From Platerodrilus igneus (lineage: Eukaryota > Arthropoda > Insecta > Coleoptera > Lycidae): a DNA stretch of 64,000 nt. Every line of letters starts with the position of its first letter. The stretch's first letter is position 1. The notes under the pieces were generated by a model. The model made no database searches, was not told the origin of the DNA, and was given only the letters and a program-made list of their open reading frames with translations. The stretch covers positions 248,001 through 312,000 of the forward strand of contig JARFIW010001453.1 in the NCBI GenBank assembly GCA_036346225.1. Direction: 5' to 3'. The translations under genes and the position numbers were made by a program. Shown here in pieces: positions 46,991 to 59,330 of the stretch.

Positions 46991-48525
46991 GAGCCGTTAT
47001 AAGGAATAAGACATCTATAAATGTTATTTATTTTAGCGCCAAATATATTCGCCTGGCTCTTGGTAAAATGAATCAACACACCAAGGAACCAGACTGCATC
47101 TCTAGTCAACTAATTTTACTATGCGGTAATACAATTGTACCATACCCAAACCTTTTTTTTAACATGTGTATTAATAATAACGATATACTAGATGATTGGC
47201 TAAGAGCTCATGTCATACCTATACATAAAAATGGATCAAAACCTAATCCTGCAAACTACAGGCCAATTAGCATTACGTGCATCATTTGTCGTTTATTTGA
47301 GTTTATCTTAAATAAATATATTATGAAAGTGCTAAATGATTCTAATTATCTACATGCATTACAATTTGGCTTTCGGCCAGGTTACTCCTGTGAATATGCA
47401 CTTATCTGTTACATTCAAGATATTGTTAAGAGCATCGACAATAGTGTTAAAGTTGATGCCATTTTTTAGATATATCGAAGGCCTTTGACAGAGTTCCCCA
47501 TCAGCTATTGGTTGAAGCTCTTATGAGAATGGATTTAGACAGTCGCACTATGAAGTGGATAGCCACATACTTATCAAATAGAACACAACAGGTATTGGTT
47601 AATCAACAACTCTCAGAACCTGTAGCAGTTCCCTCAGGAGTTCCCCAAGGGAGTGTGCTAGGCCCAACTCTGTTCCTTATCTTCATCAATCGCTGCACAG
47701 TTGGAAAAAAGTCAACCTTTAGACTATTTGCTGATGACATTGTTTTTATAGACCCATTAAAAGCCAAGCAGATGTGGAGGTTTTACAAACTGACCTACAT
47801 GGGCTGATGTCAATAATATGGCTATCAACACAGCTAAAACCGTTTGGATTTCCTTTGGCTCAAATGTAGTCAATCATGGGTACCGTGTTGGAAGTAATAT
47901 CATAAATCCATCAGACAGCTGTAAATATCTTGGTATTATCATAAGCAAAGATCTAAGATGGACTGAACACATTCTTGCAGTGGTCTCCAAAGCTCTAAAG
48001 CATTTACATCTAGTCATGTTATGCCTGCGTAAAGCTCCTACTTCAGCAAGAGGCCATGCATATTTGACGTTAATCCGTCCAATTTTAGAATACTGTGCTA
48101 TAATATGGAACCCGCAAATTCAGTATTCAACAGACAAATTAAACTCTGTTCAGCGTTAAGCTGCAAGATGTGTTCTGGCAATTTCGACAGCGAATCAGTG
48201 TGATTGAATTAGTCAGCGAGTCAGAACGGGACTCTCTTGCAAGTAGGCGTAATAAACGTGTTATGTATGAAACAATAGCAGGCAAGCCTGCTTTGTCTGA
48301 ACTTGGCAAAAGACTAAAACCGGCAAGCTACCTTTCCAGACACGATCATCTTTTTAAAATCCAGCACCCACCATATCGGCACATATAATTCGTTCATTGG
48401 AGTGGGAATCAGTTTATGGAATGATCCTTTTCTGGAAAATACTGCCCAGTTTATTTCTGCTATAGCACAATAATGTAAATATCTTTTCATTCTACCGCCG
48501 TTTCTTGTAAGCAAAGTAGTTAAAT
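46990..48525 (+). pseudogene. Jockey/CR1-like LINE reverse transcriptase, 5' truncated and decayed
   Basis: LALGKMNQHTKEPDCISSQL begins a truncated reverse transcriptase. The RT reads NPANYRPISITCIICRLFEF, then LQFGFRPGYSCEYALICYIQ, ISKAFDRVPHQLL, VPSGVPQGSVLGPTLFLIFI and the active-site FADDIVFI (near 47725-47750), then INTAKTVWISFGS and PSDSCKYLGIIISKDLRWTE. The tail is LNSVQR with a stop just after, then decayed sequence up to an AATAAATA end. A few stops and shifts only, so it is younger than the RTE. 5' truncation is usual for LINEs. Confidence 0.8.
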
Positions 48526-48539
48526 AAATAGTGATGAAC

Positions 48540-48690
48540 AAGACTGAGACCAACATGGTCTCGGTCTCAACCTTTACCCTTGGTCTCGGTCTCGACCCTT
48601 ACCCTTGTACTCGGTCTTGACACTCTTGATCTCGGTCTCAGTCTAGGCTCGAGAGTCTCGACTTGGTCTCGGTCTCGACTTATACAATTA
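48540..48690. repeat. Subterminal GGTCTCGGTCTCGAC-type repeats
   Basis: Degenerate tandem units of GGTCTCGGTCTCGAC with CTTTACCC spacers. A shorter inverted counterpart (GAGACTGAGACCAAACCGAG, then AGTCTCGAC and GGTCTCAGTCTCGGG) lies at 60660-60720. Subterminal repeats are where hAT transposases bind. Confidence 0.6.
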
Positions 48691-48708
48691 AGGTTAACCT
48701 TAGTTATA

Positions 48709-51700
48709 CAGAGTGAGTCACGGAAAACGTCACAGAGTTTTATAGCGAAGTGGTGTATTTATTCAAATTTTTTTATTAGTAGGTCTATGTAGTTCGAAAA
48801 GACTACATTTTAAAAATATTTTGAAAATATACAGTGTGTCCCAACAAATCAAAGTTTTATGTTTTTTCTTATGCAACACTTTATTTTTTGTCGCATTTTT
48901 GAATTGTAGGTGGAAAATAAATTAGACTTTCATAAGGGCTCCCTATACCTAAATACAGAGCGTTTTGATTTATTTCGCTTTTTCTAAAATTCTAAGGGTT
49001 TTGTAAAAATTAAATAACTCTAAAATTCATTTACCTAGACAAATTCGTTTTAACCCTTAATATTAGATTGTACCCTTCACCGATCAAGTAACTTACTGAA
49101 ATCAAATTCATTACAAGGTGTTAAGAAACTTCTGTTTCTGTATTGTACACTTTCAAAGTATAATATCGTTGCTATTTTAAATGGAACACCCTTTATTTTA
49201 TCTGTTAATCATATAGTAATTTTAAGTATGTTTTAAACTGTTTTAGGGTTGCCTATACCTATCTCTTTGAACTTTGACGTAATTTGCAAATTTCTGAAAT
49301 TTAACCTGAATTTTCATGCTATGCAATATTATTTTTGACACAAAGTGCCTAAATGCTAAATAGCTATTATATGATTTTGAGGATCAGATATTCAGTCAAT
49401 GATCATTTATACACGAAAATTAAATCATTATAGGTGTATTTTTATGTAAAGTAGGAACCTTAGTGATATAAAAGAAGTTAACATTAATTCAAGGTTTTAC
49501 TAGTTCACAGCAGCATACTAGATCTAGCTACAGCCATATTTAAAAATTTCTTTTATATCACTAAAGTTCCTACCTTACTTAAAAATGCACCTACAATAAT
49601 TTAATTTTCGTTTATAAATAATCATTTACTAAATATCTGCTCCTCAAAATTATATAATAGCTACCATTTAAGCATTTTGTGTAAAAAATAATATTGCATA
49701 GCGTGAAAATACAAGTTAAATTTCAAAAATTTGCAAATTACGTCAAAATTTGAAGAGATAGGCATATGCAACCCTAATACAGTTTGAAAGATAATTAAAA
49801 TTACTATAAGATTAACCGATAACATATAGGGTATTCCATTTAAAACAGCAACGATATTATATTTTGAAAGTGCCAATACTGAAACTGAAGTTTCTGAACA
49901 CCCTGTAATGAATTTGCTTTCAGTAAGCTACTTGATCGGTGAAGGATATAATCTAATATTAAGGGTTAAAGACGAATTTGTCTTGTGAATTAATTTTAGA
50001 GTTATTTAATTTTTACCAAACCCTTAGAATTTTAGAAAAAGTTAAATAAATCAAAACGCTGGCCATTCAGAATACCCTCAATGCTGTGACCATTGATCTG
50101 CATATGTATTTTGAAAACATGCCTTTCATTGATATTGTAGCTGTTAGAATTTCATTGTAAGATGCCAGCTTAATACTTCTTTGTATTTATGTGATTCCAA
50201 ACCTATCTAATACTCAATATGACCATATATTTGATAGTTTAGGTTTAACTGAAAATATACATAACTCCAAAGTTTCAATCACAGGGATTTCAATCTTCCA
50301 AATTATATTAATTGCTACAACTCATCAAGACTATCTGGGTCATTGTTGGTGTTAAAAGGATTTTTGGATATGCTACAATTACAACAATATAACTTCATAA
50401 GGAATCAGAATAATTGTGTGTTAGACCTAGTCATCTCGGAATTGTCAGTTGATCCTCTGTTACCCATGGATGCTCATCACCCAGCACTGTTAATACATAT
50501 ACATCTACTCACATCTATGCAAAGCGCTATTAACTTACCAAGCCAGAATTCTTATAACTGGAATTTTAGAAAGGCCAATCTAAACCATTTGTATCAACTT
50601 CTGTTGGAAACAGATTGGAAAACCCTTCTCAATTTTGATGATGTAGATCTTGAATGTGATTATATGTACAATCAATTTGGGTCCATATTTGATCTTACAG
50701 TAACAAAAACTAAGCCTGCATCTAAAAACTATCCACCCTGGTTTAATGGTCTTATCATACAAAAAATAAAATTGAAGAATAGATTATGGAAACGTCACTG
50801 CAAAATTCGTTCAGGCTCATCGCTTAATGAATTTAAAGTGATTCGTTTGACTCTAAAAAGTGAAATACTTGAAGCACATAATTTATATATCAAAAACATA
50901 CAAGACGGAATTAATACTGATCCAGCAAACTTCTGGAAATACATCAAAGTAAGATGGAAGGTAGCTGTCTACCCAAAATCTATTACCATTAACGGTGCAG
51001 AAACATTTAATTCTCAGGAAATAGCAAATGCCTTTGCAGAATATTTCGGCAGTACTTACATCTCGTCCAATGGTAACTATACAATTCCTCCAATTCCTAA
51101 CATTTATGACAATAGTAAATTAGTAACTAAACCCTTTTCTGAAGATGAAGTGCTATCTGCATTAAAAAAACTGAAAGGTTAGCTAACTGCTGGGCCTGAT
51201 CAAATCCTTGCCGTTGTTTTGCATGACTCTTGTTCTGTACTTGTTAAGTCTATAACCACAATCTTCAATTTGTGCATAAAAACTGGCGTTTATCCAACTG
51301 CTTGGAAGATCTCTAAAGTCTGTCCACTATTTAAAAAAGGTGACAAGCACTTTGTGAAAAACTATAGACCTATAGCTATAATAAACAACTTCACTAAATG
51401 CTTGAAATGGCCCTATACAACAGAATCCAAGACATTTTTAGTAAACACCCAATAACTCAACAACATGGATTTGTAAGTGGTTGCTCCACTGTCACTAATT
51501 TATTTTGTATTTCGCAATTCATATGTCTATCTTTGGATGATAGAATGCAGTGCGATGTAATTTATATGGATTTTACTAAAGGGTTTGACCGCCTTGACCA
51601 CACACTCCTCCTAGAAAAACTTCAAAGTTATGATATCCCTACTGATTTACTCATACTACTTAGATCTTATTTTACGAACAGACAACAATTTGTATTAATC

Positions 51701-53085
51701 AATAACTGTAAATCTAACATTATAAAGGTTACCTCCGGTGTTTTGCAAGGCTCTGTATTGGGACCACTACTCTTCAATATTTTTATTAATGATATAGTTG
51801 GCATACTTGGTAACACTATACAGTGTCTCCTATATGCTGATGACCTTAAACTATTCTCGAAAATTTCCAATATTGCTGATTGTCAGGTTCTACAATATAA
51901 CCTAAATAAAATATTAATCTGGTGTGACAAAACAACTTAAACTTGAATATCGAAAAATGCTTCAGTATGTCTAAATAACTTAGCACAAAACACAATTATA
52001 CAATCAATAATATTGTTTTATTAAGACCGTAAGTTATTCATGACCGAGGAGTGATATTTGATTCCAAACTAACATTCAATGAGCACATTAACCATGTTAT
52101 TTCCAAGGGCTACAAAGCACTTGGTTTTATTATAAGAAACTGTCGAGACTTCAATGTTAATACAACTATAGTAGTTTACTCCGCATATGTGAGATCTAAC
52201 CTAGAATATGCAGCAATAGTATGGGAACCGTATTATGAAAATCACATAACTTGTATTGAAGCTGTACAACGTCAGTTCTTATAGTTTCTATCTTTTAAAT
52301 CTAGTGGTATTTATCCTCCAATTGGATTTTCTCACACCCTACTTCTACAACAGTTCCAGTTTAAATCACTCCGCAACCGAAGAAAGATTAATTTATTAAC
52401 TTTTCTACATAAGTTCCACACTCAACAACTTAACTGTGATGATATCGCACATATGTTAGAACGCAATAAATCTTGCCTATCTGTACATAATCCTACTTAC
52501 TTCTACTTAAAAACACCTAGAACCAATAGACTCAAGTTTTCACCATTACACAGAATGTGTACTGCATATGAAGATGTACGTGTAATTATTGATATAACAA
52601 GATGCTCAATCAAGGACCTAAAACAATTAAAATTTTAACAATACAAGTGGTTTTTATTTACTCTTGCTTTAGTATTAATTGTGAAATTCTGTACTCTTTT
52701 TATTTGTGTTTATAGCTTCTCTTTTTTCTTTTCTATTACTTAATTTTAGTTGCATTTTAATTTTATTTTGTTGTATTTCTGTTCTAATATGGGCATTTGT
52801 GTTTTGAACATGTAAATAAATAAATAAATATATTTAATAGGGAGCCCTTATGAAAGTCTAATTTATTTTCCACGTACAATTCAAAAATGCGATGAAAAAT
52901 AGGGTGTTCCATAAGAAAAAACATAACTTTGATTTGTTATTCTTTGTTGGGACATACCGTATATTTTCAAAATATTTTTAAAATGTAGTCTTTTCGAACC
53001 TACATAGATCTACTATGAAAATTTTTTTAATAAATACGCTGTTTTGCTGTAAAACTCCGTGGTGTTCCCCGTGACTCACCCTGTA
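48709..53085. mobile_element. Foldback-type element with long inverted arms, split by a LINE
   Basis: The left arm (48709 to about 49495) is inverted as about 49540-50060 plus 52837-53085. Termini are CAGAGTGAGTCACGG on the left and CCGTGACTCACCCTG on the right, next to TA. Matching blocks include TTTCATAAGGGCTCCC, AATTTGCAAATT, the CACTAA(A/G)(G)TTCCTAC block beside the centre, and GGAACACCC / GGGTATTCC. No coding capacity of its own. The CAGGGTG-type terminus is shared with the mini elements near 32.3-32.8 kb. Confidence 0.7.
50061..52836 (+). pseudogene. Second jockey/CR1-like LINE, inserted in the foldback arm
   Basis: It starts in a decayed endonuclease end (GDFNLPNY-type near 50285; VLDLVISELSVDPLLPMDAH, with HHPALLIHI). 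A linker follows (NYPPWFNGLIIQKIKLKNRL, then DPANFWKYIK), then the reverse transcriptase: SALKKLKG, a stop, AGPDQILAVVL, KISKVCPLFKKGDKHFVKNY, QHGFVSGCSTVTNL, YMDFTKGFDRLDHTLLLEKL, SGVLQGSVLGPLLFNIFIND and active-site LYADDLKLFS (near 51832-51861). Then come IFDSKLTFNEHINHVISKGY and YVRSNLEYAAIVWEPYY. It ends near 52640, with an (AATA)n tail near 52812-52836. There are few disabling changes (stops near 51182, 51940 and 52284, one shift near 51400). Left arm sequence CAAAACGCTC and right arm AGGGAGCCC are separated by it. Confidence 0.8.
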
Positions 53086-54455
53086 TTTATGCATTTCAAT
53101 ACGATACATTAAAAAGAGCTAGTCATTAATGAGAACAAGCTAAATAAGTGACTAAAAACACTGTAAATATACATGGATTTAATGATATTGTATGAAACAC
53201 TTTGTACATATCACACTGAATCTGATTTGGGAACATGAGTTTCCATGTACAACTCGCCTAATTCAAAAGAAGAGAAAGCGAATGATATTTTGCTCTAGAG
53301 TAAATACATATCATTTTTCCCCAACATATTCTCAAAATGTCATCTCAGTATATTATTCACATTTCTGATTTCGATATTGCGATAAAATTCTCCCAAGTAC
53401 CAACCAAATATTGCTAATCTGTTAACTTGATTTCTATTTCGAAAATAGAGACAAGTTTTGTTCTGTTTTTTATTGAAAAATTTAGAAAACGTTACTACGG
53501 AAACTTATTACACAGTTACACTAACATATTTCAGCTGGTTGGACAATTCAGAATTCTCCTAACAATGTTTTACACATGTAGCGCATCGAATAGAAAATAG
53601 TTACTAAAATTTGAGATTTCCGTTTTGATTAACACAGGTGTATTTGCAAAAAAAAAGAAAGATAAATTCAAACACGTGAACTAACGCTCTTCATTCCAAT
53701 AGGTTCAAATAAGCTTTTACATTTTGCAATCTTTCAACATTTTGTATAAACCGATAAAATTTTGAAAAACTTTAGTTTTTAATTTTGACAATATTAATTG
53801 GTGGGATATTGACCAAGACTTCATGCGGTTAATCTCTATCAGGCTAGACAAACGCATTGGTTTATGTGCAAATAAGTAACTTTGTCTTATGATTAAAAAA
53901 GCGAATTATAAGAATTGAATTCTTCATAACACATTGTAGCCTAAGCAGTAGCACTGATCTATATTGATAATTACTTGCATTATGAATTTTGGTTATTAAA
54001 AAATGTACACAAAACGGCGTATTTATTTATTTGGCTTGCGAAGAAAAAGGACAATTTTTTCTTAAGGCTCTTGCTGTAAATAAGATTGCATTTACTTTGA
54101 ACGTCCGTGGCATATCAGAAGATTCCCATGTATAACAATTTTTGTTTGTTTCTATAACAGAATTTAGAAAAACAGAAAGCGATACTTAAAAATTATTTAT
54201 TAACACCAATACCTAAAACAAAGGAAATAAACAGATTTTCTGCATACTATAAAGAATAATAATTCTAATATTAAAAAATGATTACATATGAATATTATTT
54301 TGATCAGCAAACAAAGCAATAAACCTTTTGAAGCAAGGTATCCTAACTTTCTTAATCGAGATTGAAACGGAATAAAATAAAAGATATTTTTTAATAACGG
54401 CACTTCATTTTGATCATTACAGAAACACTAATCATTTATTAGTCTTTATTTTAAA
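53086..54455. other. hAT 3' non-coding region
   Basis: AT-rich, with no domain on either strand. It lies between the foldback element and the C-terminal end of the hAT transposase. Confidence 0.4.
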
Positions 54456-54950
54456 TTATTGAGCATCAAAATTGGACTTGGGCTGCGCCTTCGCCATATT
54501 CTTAAGTTTTTCACTCAAGCCACACGTAAAGCATGAATTTAAACACAATTGTGACCTTGCAGATTCTGAATAAAGTCTATTATTTCTATGCTTACGTATT
54601 ATTATAGCAGCCTTTGAAAACATACGTTCAAAGGGGACAGATGTAGCAGTCACCGAAAATAAATCTCGAGCTGTTGCAGATAGAATTGGATACACTTCTT
54701 GATGTTTTTCCACCACATTAAAATGTCATCATTTGAGCCACAACGTCCAACTGAGGTATAATCCTCCAGCTCCTGTTTCCAAGAGTCACTTTCCACTCTA
54801 ATATCGCTAGGATTTGATTTCTGTCAGTAAAGTACATTACAGTTAAAAATATCGTCTTCCTCGTGATGGTCGTGTAGAATTTCTCCGGTTTGAGTTACCA
54901 TTTTCTGTTGATGATATTGTTCTTGTTCTAAAGTTGTAACTTGCATTTTT
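54456..54950 (-). pseudogene. hAT transposase, C-terminal part
   Basis: On the - strand: MQVTTLEQEQYHQQKMVTQT, then HDHHEEDDIF, DSWKQELEDYTSVGRCGSND, DILMWW and, after a shift, HQEVYPILSATARDLFSVTA. TSVPFERMFSKAAIIIRKHR and NNRL follow, the hAT dimerisation block. It ends at the stop at 54456. The upstream protein resumes about 1.9 kb away at 56850, beyond an insertion. Confidence 0.75.
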
Positions 54951-55302
54951 GTAGTTTAACATTTTACGCTTTTTCCCAATAAGTAAATACATCGTTTCTT
55001 TGGGATCGCTGTTTGTATAAAGGAAATACTTCAGAATAATTCAGATTTGTATGCAATTTAACTCGTGGGTATTATTTAAAAGTAGATAATTGGAAGATAT
55101 GATTGCGGCATTCACGTTTTGGATGTTCCTTATGTTATTAGCGAAGGAGATAATAGTCGACAAGAGGTTATGGTAACAACTATTGAATATAAACAGATGA
55201 GAGTGCAGTGTAGTTCTGATTACATATGAAGGAAGTATGCTTGATAGGTAACGTGTTTGATTGACCACAAGTGCGGTTGTAAGGTCATTGACGGACGGTT
55301 TT

Positions 55303-55555
55303 AGCGATGCGTGTTGCTCTACTAATTGTTTTTTTTTGTTGCTTTTCTGTTGGAAATAAAAGTAGTAGAACTTGTCGTGCGTTTTACGGAACATTGACTT
55401 AGTGATGCGCGTTGCTCTACTAATTGTTTTTTTGTTGCTTTTCTGTTGGAAATAAAAGTGGTAGAACTTGTTGTACTCGACCTGCACGTGCGTTTTACGG
55501 AACATTGACTTAGTGATACGCGTTGCTTTATTGATTGTGTTTTTTTAGTTGATTT
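55303..55555. repeat. Tandem repeat, about 2.3 units of 98-111 bp
   Basis: Units start near 55303, 55401 and 55512 with AG(C/T)GAT(G/A)CG and share GTTGCT(C/T)TA, CTTTTCTGTTGGAAATAAAA and GCGTTTTACGGAACATTGAC. They differ mainly by T-run length and a short insertion (GTACTCGACCTGCAC). Confidence 0.8.
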
Positions 55556-55609
55556 GTCTTTTTATATTTGAACTGTGTGTGCGATCTAGTCTTCGTGGTC
55601 CTTTTTATC

Positions 55610-56060
55610 AGAGTAGTGCATACTTTGGATTATCCAAATACAGTTTTAAGCTTGAGTGTTTCTAAAAAAAAACAATGATGATACAGTTGTAGCAGGTTTA
55701 GTAGAAAAAAAAAGATTGCTTCTTATAAACATGTATCTCATTCACATGTAAAGACAGTTGACACTGTAGTTTCTGAATTTTCTAACCCCAACGAATCTAA
55801 AATAGATCGTTGTTTGCGCAAATTTCGTTATTCAAAAGCATTAGATTTTCTTTGTTACCATAGGTAGCAAATAGAACACCTCACGTTACTGTTAGTTTAA
55901 TGCATTACATCGTGCCTTGAAGGCCCGTGATTCTAAATTTTTATTACCATTTTTTTTTCGATTTGTGTTACAAAATATTTCGAAATTATTGTCTCAGGAA
56001 ATAGAATTAACAAGAAATTTATCAATGCTACATAGTTCCATCAGCATGATAATGTCTGCT
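55610..56060 (+). pseudogene. UTP15 (U3 snoRNP protein) C-terminal fragment, decayed
   Basis: Read across four shifts: RVVHTLDYPNTVLSLSVS, NDDTVVAGLVE, SKIDRCLRKFRYSKALD, VANRTPHVTVSLMHYI, ALKARDSKFLLPFFFRFVLQ then NIS, and QEIELTRNLSMLHSSISMIM. These are, in order, the end of the WD40 propeller and the UTP15 C-terminal helical domain, with a gap of a few tens of residues before the last block. UTP15 acts in the nucleolar small-subunit processome in pre-18S rRNA processing. No introns are visible within the piece, which suits a retrocopy, but it is too short to be certain. It lies within the hAT's internal insertion. Confidence 0.7.
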
Positions 56061-56849
56061 GCTAACACTAGTGTAATACGTAGGTGTGATTAGTGTAAAG
56101 TGTAAGAAATTCCATCAACACCCTCACAGTCAAGGGTGAAGTGCTTCGTTAGTGCAGGACATCGTGAATCCCACACTTCAATTGCAAGGAAGCGTTACTG
56201 AAGGACTTTTTGTAAGTTGAACTATTTCCTACTTGTTATTACTTTAAATATCTATCCGTTGTTTTGCCATGTCTTCGTCGTTCTGATACCTTTTACAATA
56301 GACTTGCCTGCTATTAAGAAAGAAAAAAAAACAATCAATACTACTGAATTACTCATATCAATTGTGACTTACCTATTTATCTTTTGTTAACATTTTGTCT
56401 GATTTATGTTTAATTGGTGTGTGAGGAAACGTTTCTGCTACTCCCCAATATTACCTCACTTTGTGATAAAAATTTTTGTAATGCTTTTATCGTGATTATA
56501 TTATATAGTTTATCTAAACAGTTTTATTTACATTCTACAAAGTACTGAATAACTTAGACTTTTCATTGCTGTTATGCTTATTCTTTTTTTTTCAGGTTTG
56601 CTTAATTAAATTTTCTTGCAGGTATTGTCACTAACTCCTTACCGCTGCATACATTATATGTCAGTCTCCTTTCTACAACCCCCCCTAATCTCCAATTGAG
56701 CCCGGGCATTTCTTTGATTTTCTTTGTGTTACGCAAGGCTACGAGCCAACGTAGCATAAATTTGGCGCCCAACGTGGCTGCCACGATTAATGTTACAAAG
56801 TTATAGCAGTGGTTTTTTTTTAGTAAGTCTGAATAAGCATGAAGTATAC

Positions 56850-57240
56850 ATTTAACTCTTTGCAATGAGGCGTCATGCATCTCGCGACCCCATTGTGTCA
56901 ATTGAAATGTTTCCAATTTATGCCATGTTTCTATCAGGGCTTTGGTCTAGTTCCCTAATTGTCGATTCTATTTTATCCAAAAGTAAATTGAATGACACTA
57001 CTACCATTGGTAATGTAGCAAATTTCTCGCCACCCAAACGAGTTGAAAGTTTTAAAATTTTGCAAAAATACGAACATTTTGTTAAGATCCCAATTGAAAT
57101 CTGAAACATGACAGTTTTTCAAATCATTGTTGCTATTGCATAAAATATTTAAAGGTTGCTTCAGTTGTAGGGCTATATTTATCATATCATGCGTGCTATT
57201 CCATCGCATTCTGATATCCAGCATAGGCAAAATCATTTTT
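56850..57240 (-). pseudogene. hAT transposase, middle part
   Basis: The - strand reads MLDIRMRWNSTHDMINIALQ then LKQPLNIL (the RWNST motif of hAT transposases). After a shift it continues FQISIGILTKCSYFCKILKL and SFNLLLDKIESTIRELDQSP. It continues the protein from 57291-57596. Confidence 0.7.
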
Positions 57241-57290
57241 ATTCCGGTAGTTTCACATGCACTCTTTAATTTGTTTTTTAATTGCTCGGA

Positions 57291-57949
57291 TTATTTTATT
57301 TTGACTAAGATAGTCTGCATCTTATTAATAGGGGTGGCAGTATTTTCCTGCATATGTAATTCTTCGTTATCATCGTTTTCATTCTCATTACTTACTTTAG
57401 TTTCATCTACTACTAAAAGTTTCATAACATCTTGGACAGCTAAATTAAGAATATGGGCTAAACAACAAAAGTGATCATTTTCTTTATCAAAGGTGGGTAT
57501 TAATTTTGAAAGTTTGTCCATGAAAGTTGTGTTTGCGGATGCATTGTCGACAGTTATGCCCTGGATTTTATCCTGAATTCCAAATTCTGTTAGCATTTTA
57601 AAAAATTAATTAGCAATGTCTCTTCCAGTATGTAAACAGTTTGAAGGCACAAAATGTAATACTAAGGATTGTAATAGCCAATTATTGTCAATAAAGTGGG
57701 CAGTTATACCGTAGTAGGATTTTGAAGCACTAGACGTCCAGCCGTCTATAGGGAAAATATTCTAGACTTGTTTTCTTTTAAGATTATCATTACAGCACTT
57801 TGCATTGTTTCAAATCTTTCAGTAACTTTATCTTTCAGTGATTTTATTTGGGAATAAGTGTATGCTAGATTTAAATAGTGAAAAAAATTTTGTGTTGCGT
57901 CATCATCGAAAAAATTAAAAGGCAAATATTTCCTTGCCAACCAATCCAC
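57291..57949 (-). pseudogene. hAT transposase, catalytic core part
   Basis: The - strand reads LPFNFFDDDATQNFFHYLNL, KVTERFETMQSAVMIILKEN, IFPIDGWTSSASKSYYGITA (about 57700-57765, first catalytic D block), LLQSLVLHFVPSNCLHTGRD, FGIQDKIQGITVDNASANTT (second D block, about 57540-57580) and HFCCLAHILNLAVQDVMKLL. One stop (IAN then stop, near 57607) and a break near 57765 interrupt it. Confidence 0.78.
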
Positions 57950-57959
57950 TACATCATAA

Positions 57960-59050
57960 AAATCTTCTTTATCCTCCTTGTGTTAGAAAGAGATAAATAA
58001 TTAAGAAACGTTGAAGTAAACACTCTGCATTTTATAATAAACTTGTGAGGCTGGGGTGTAACGAACCGTAATTAGCAGCAAGCCGGTGATATCGTAGTGA
58101 AATGAACGATTGACGGTTATAATACCATGTGGGTATGTCTACCTTTTTAGGGTGGTTTTTGTTTGGTAAGTATATTATTGTGACCATGTGCATTTGCAAG
58201 TGCCAAACCTTACCATCGCTTTCTGAATATTTAAAATTTCTGCAGTGTAAGTTCAATATTCCTTATAATCCGGTAAATGCCTTAACTTTTGCTTTCTTTG
58301 AAATTTATGATACCCGTAAACCACAAAAAGGAAAAGGTTTTTGAATAAATTTGATTTATATTAAAAAAATTTACTACTATGATTTAACACGAACATGACA
58401 TCCTTTACCCATTTTTTTTTTATAAATAATCAGAATATAATTATCGTGCTTTGTTATGAGGGCATTACACGACAAATTGAAGATTGTATATAGGTAATTA
58501 CTAGTTTTAAATACAAAGCTATTATTGTACAAAAGTATTGGATCTCCACACATTGAATATTGTGCTTCACATTATTTAATTTAAATTGAAGAATTAAATA
58601 AGGAATTTTGATAATTTTGATTTATACCTGACTTTGACGTTGACTCTGAGATTCTTCAACTAATTTAACGCTATTCCACCCAAATAAGGAACTACAAAGA
58701 TAAAGAATTTCAAACAAGGTCTACTATGTATGAATCGATATGCGTTGTTTTTCTTTCCGTTATTTATGGTTCTAGAATTTATAATAAAATTTTCTAGACA
58801 CTAGGGGAAACTCTGAACGTTGTCAGAACTTAATTATTATACTACTGTTGAAGTTTTCTACTAATATAGTTCTAGTTTTGAAATTAATTCTAAAAATATT
58901 GAGGCTTGAAGGGATGAAATTACTACTTATTTAGAACTTTAGTTTATAGGTTCAAAGTGTTAACATGGGTATTTCATTTATTTGGTGTACCTACAGTATA
59001 CTAACCTCTGCAATTGGGAGAACTTTTGTAGGGTTTGCTTTAAATAAATT
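57960..59050. other. hAT interior, mostly non-coding or intronic
   Basis: No domain recognised. Between the zinc finger part and the catalytic core of the hAT transposase this may be an intron or an unresolved insertion. Confidence 0.35.
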
Positions 59051-59056
59051 GATCAG

Positions 59057-59330
59057 TGACTGTTGCTTTAAGAAAAATGTAGTTTGACCTTTGCTGCCTC
59101 CTGGATGCAATTTTGCATAATCCTATCTGTGGCACGAAAATAAGTGCTTTTTAAGACCACTTGTGTTCGAACTTTTCATTTTAGTTTGGCTTGTTTTATT
59201 TTTTGTTTTACATATTTTGCATATACCTATTTGTCATCATACATAAAGTCAAAATGAACATTAAAACTGCGCTTTTTAGATTTTTTGATGTCGTGGGCCG
59301 TTCAACATCAATAATAGAAGCAACTTGCTT
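59057..59330 (-). pseudogene. hAT transposase, N-terminal BED zinc finger part
   Basis: The - strand reads FNVHFDFMYDD, then CKICKTKNKTSQTKMKSSNT and SGLKKHLFSCH. This is a C-x2-C ... H-x4-H BED finger that binds the element's ends. DYAKLHPGG follows after a stop. It is the expected start of a hAT transposase whose core lies at 57291-57949. Confidence 0.65.

Larger units (their letters stand above)
54960..56850. mobile_element. Insertion in the hAT: LTR/primer-site remnant with pseudogene fragment
   Basis: This block separates the C-terminal and middle parts of the hAT transposase. It holds a tandem repeat (55303-55555), a UTP15-like fragment (55610-56060), and at 56757-56780 TTTGGCGCCCAACGTGGCTG, a near-consensus gypsy primer binding site that would follow an LTR end at about 56755. 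No pol sequence remains. The element type is inferred mainly from that site. Confidence 0.45.
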
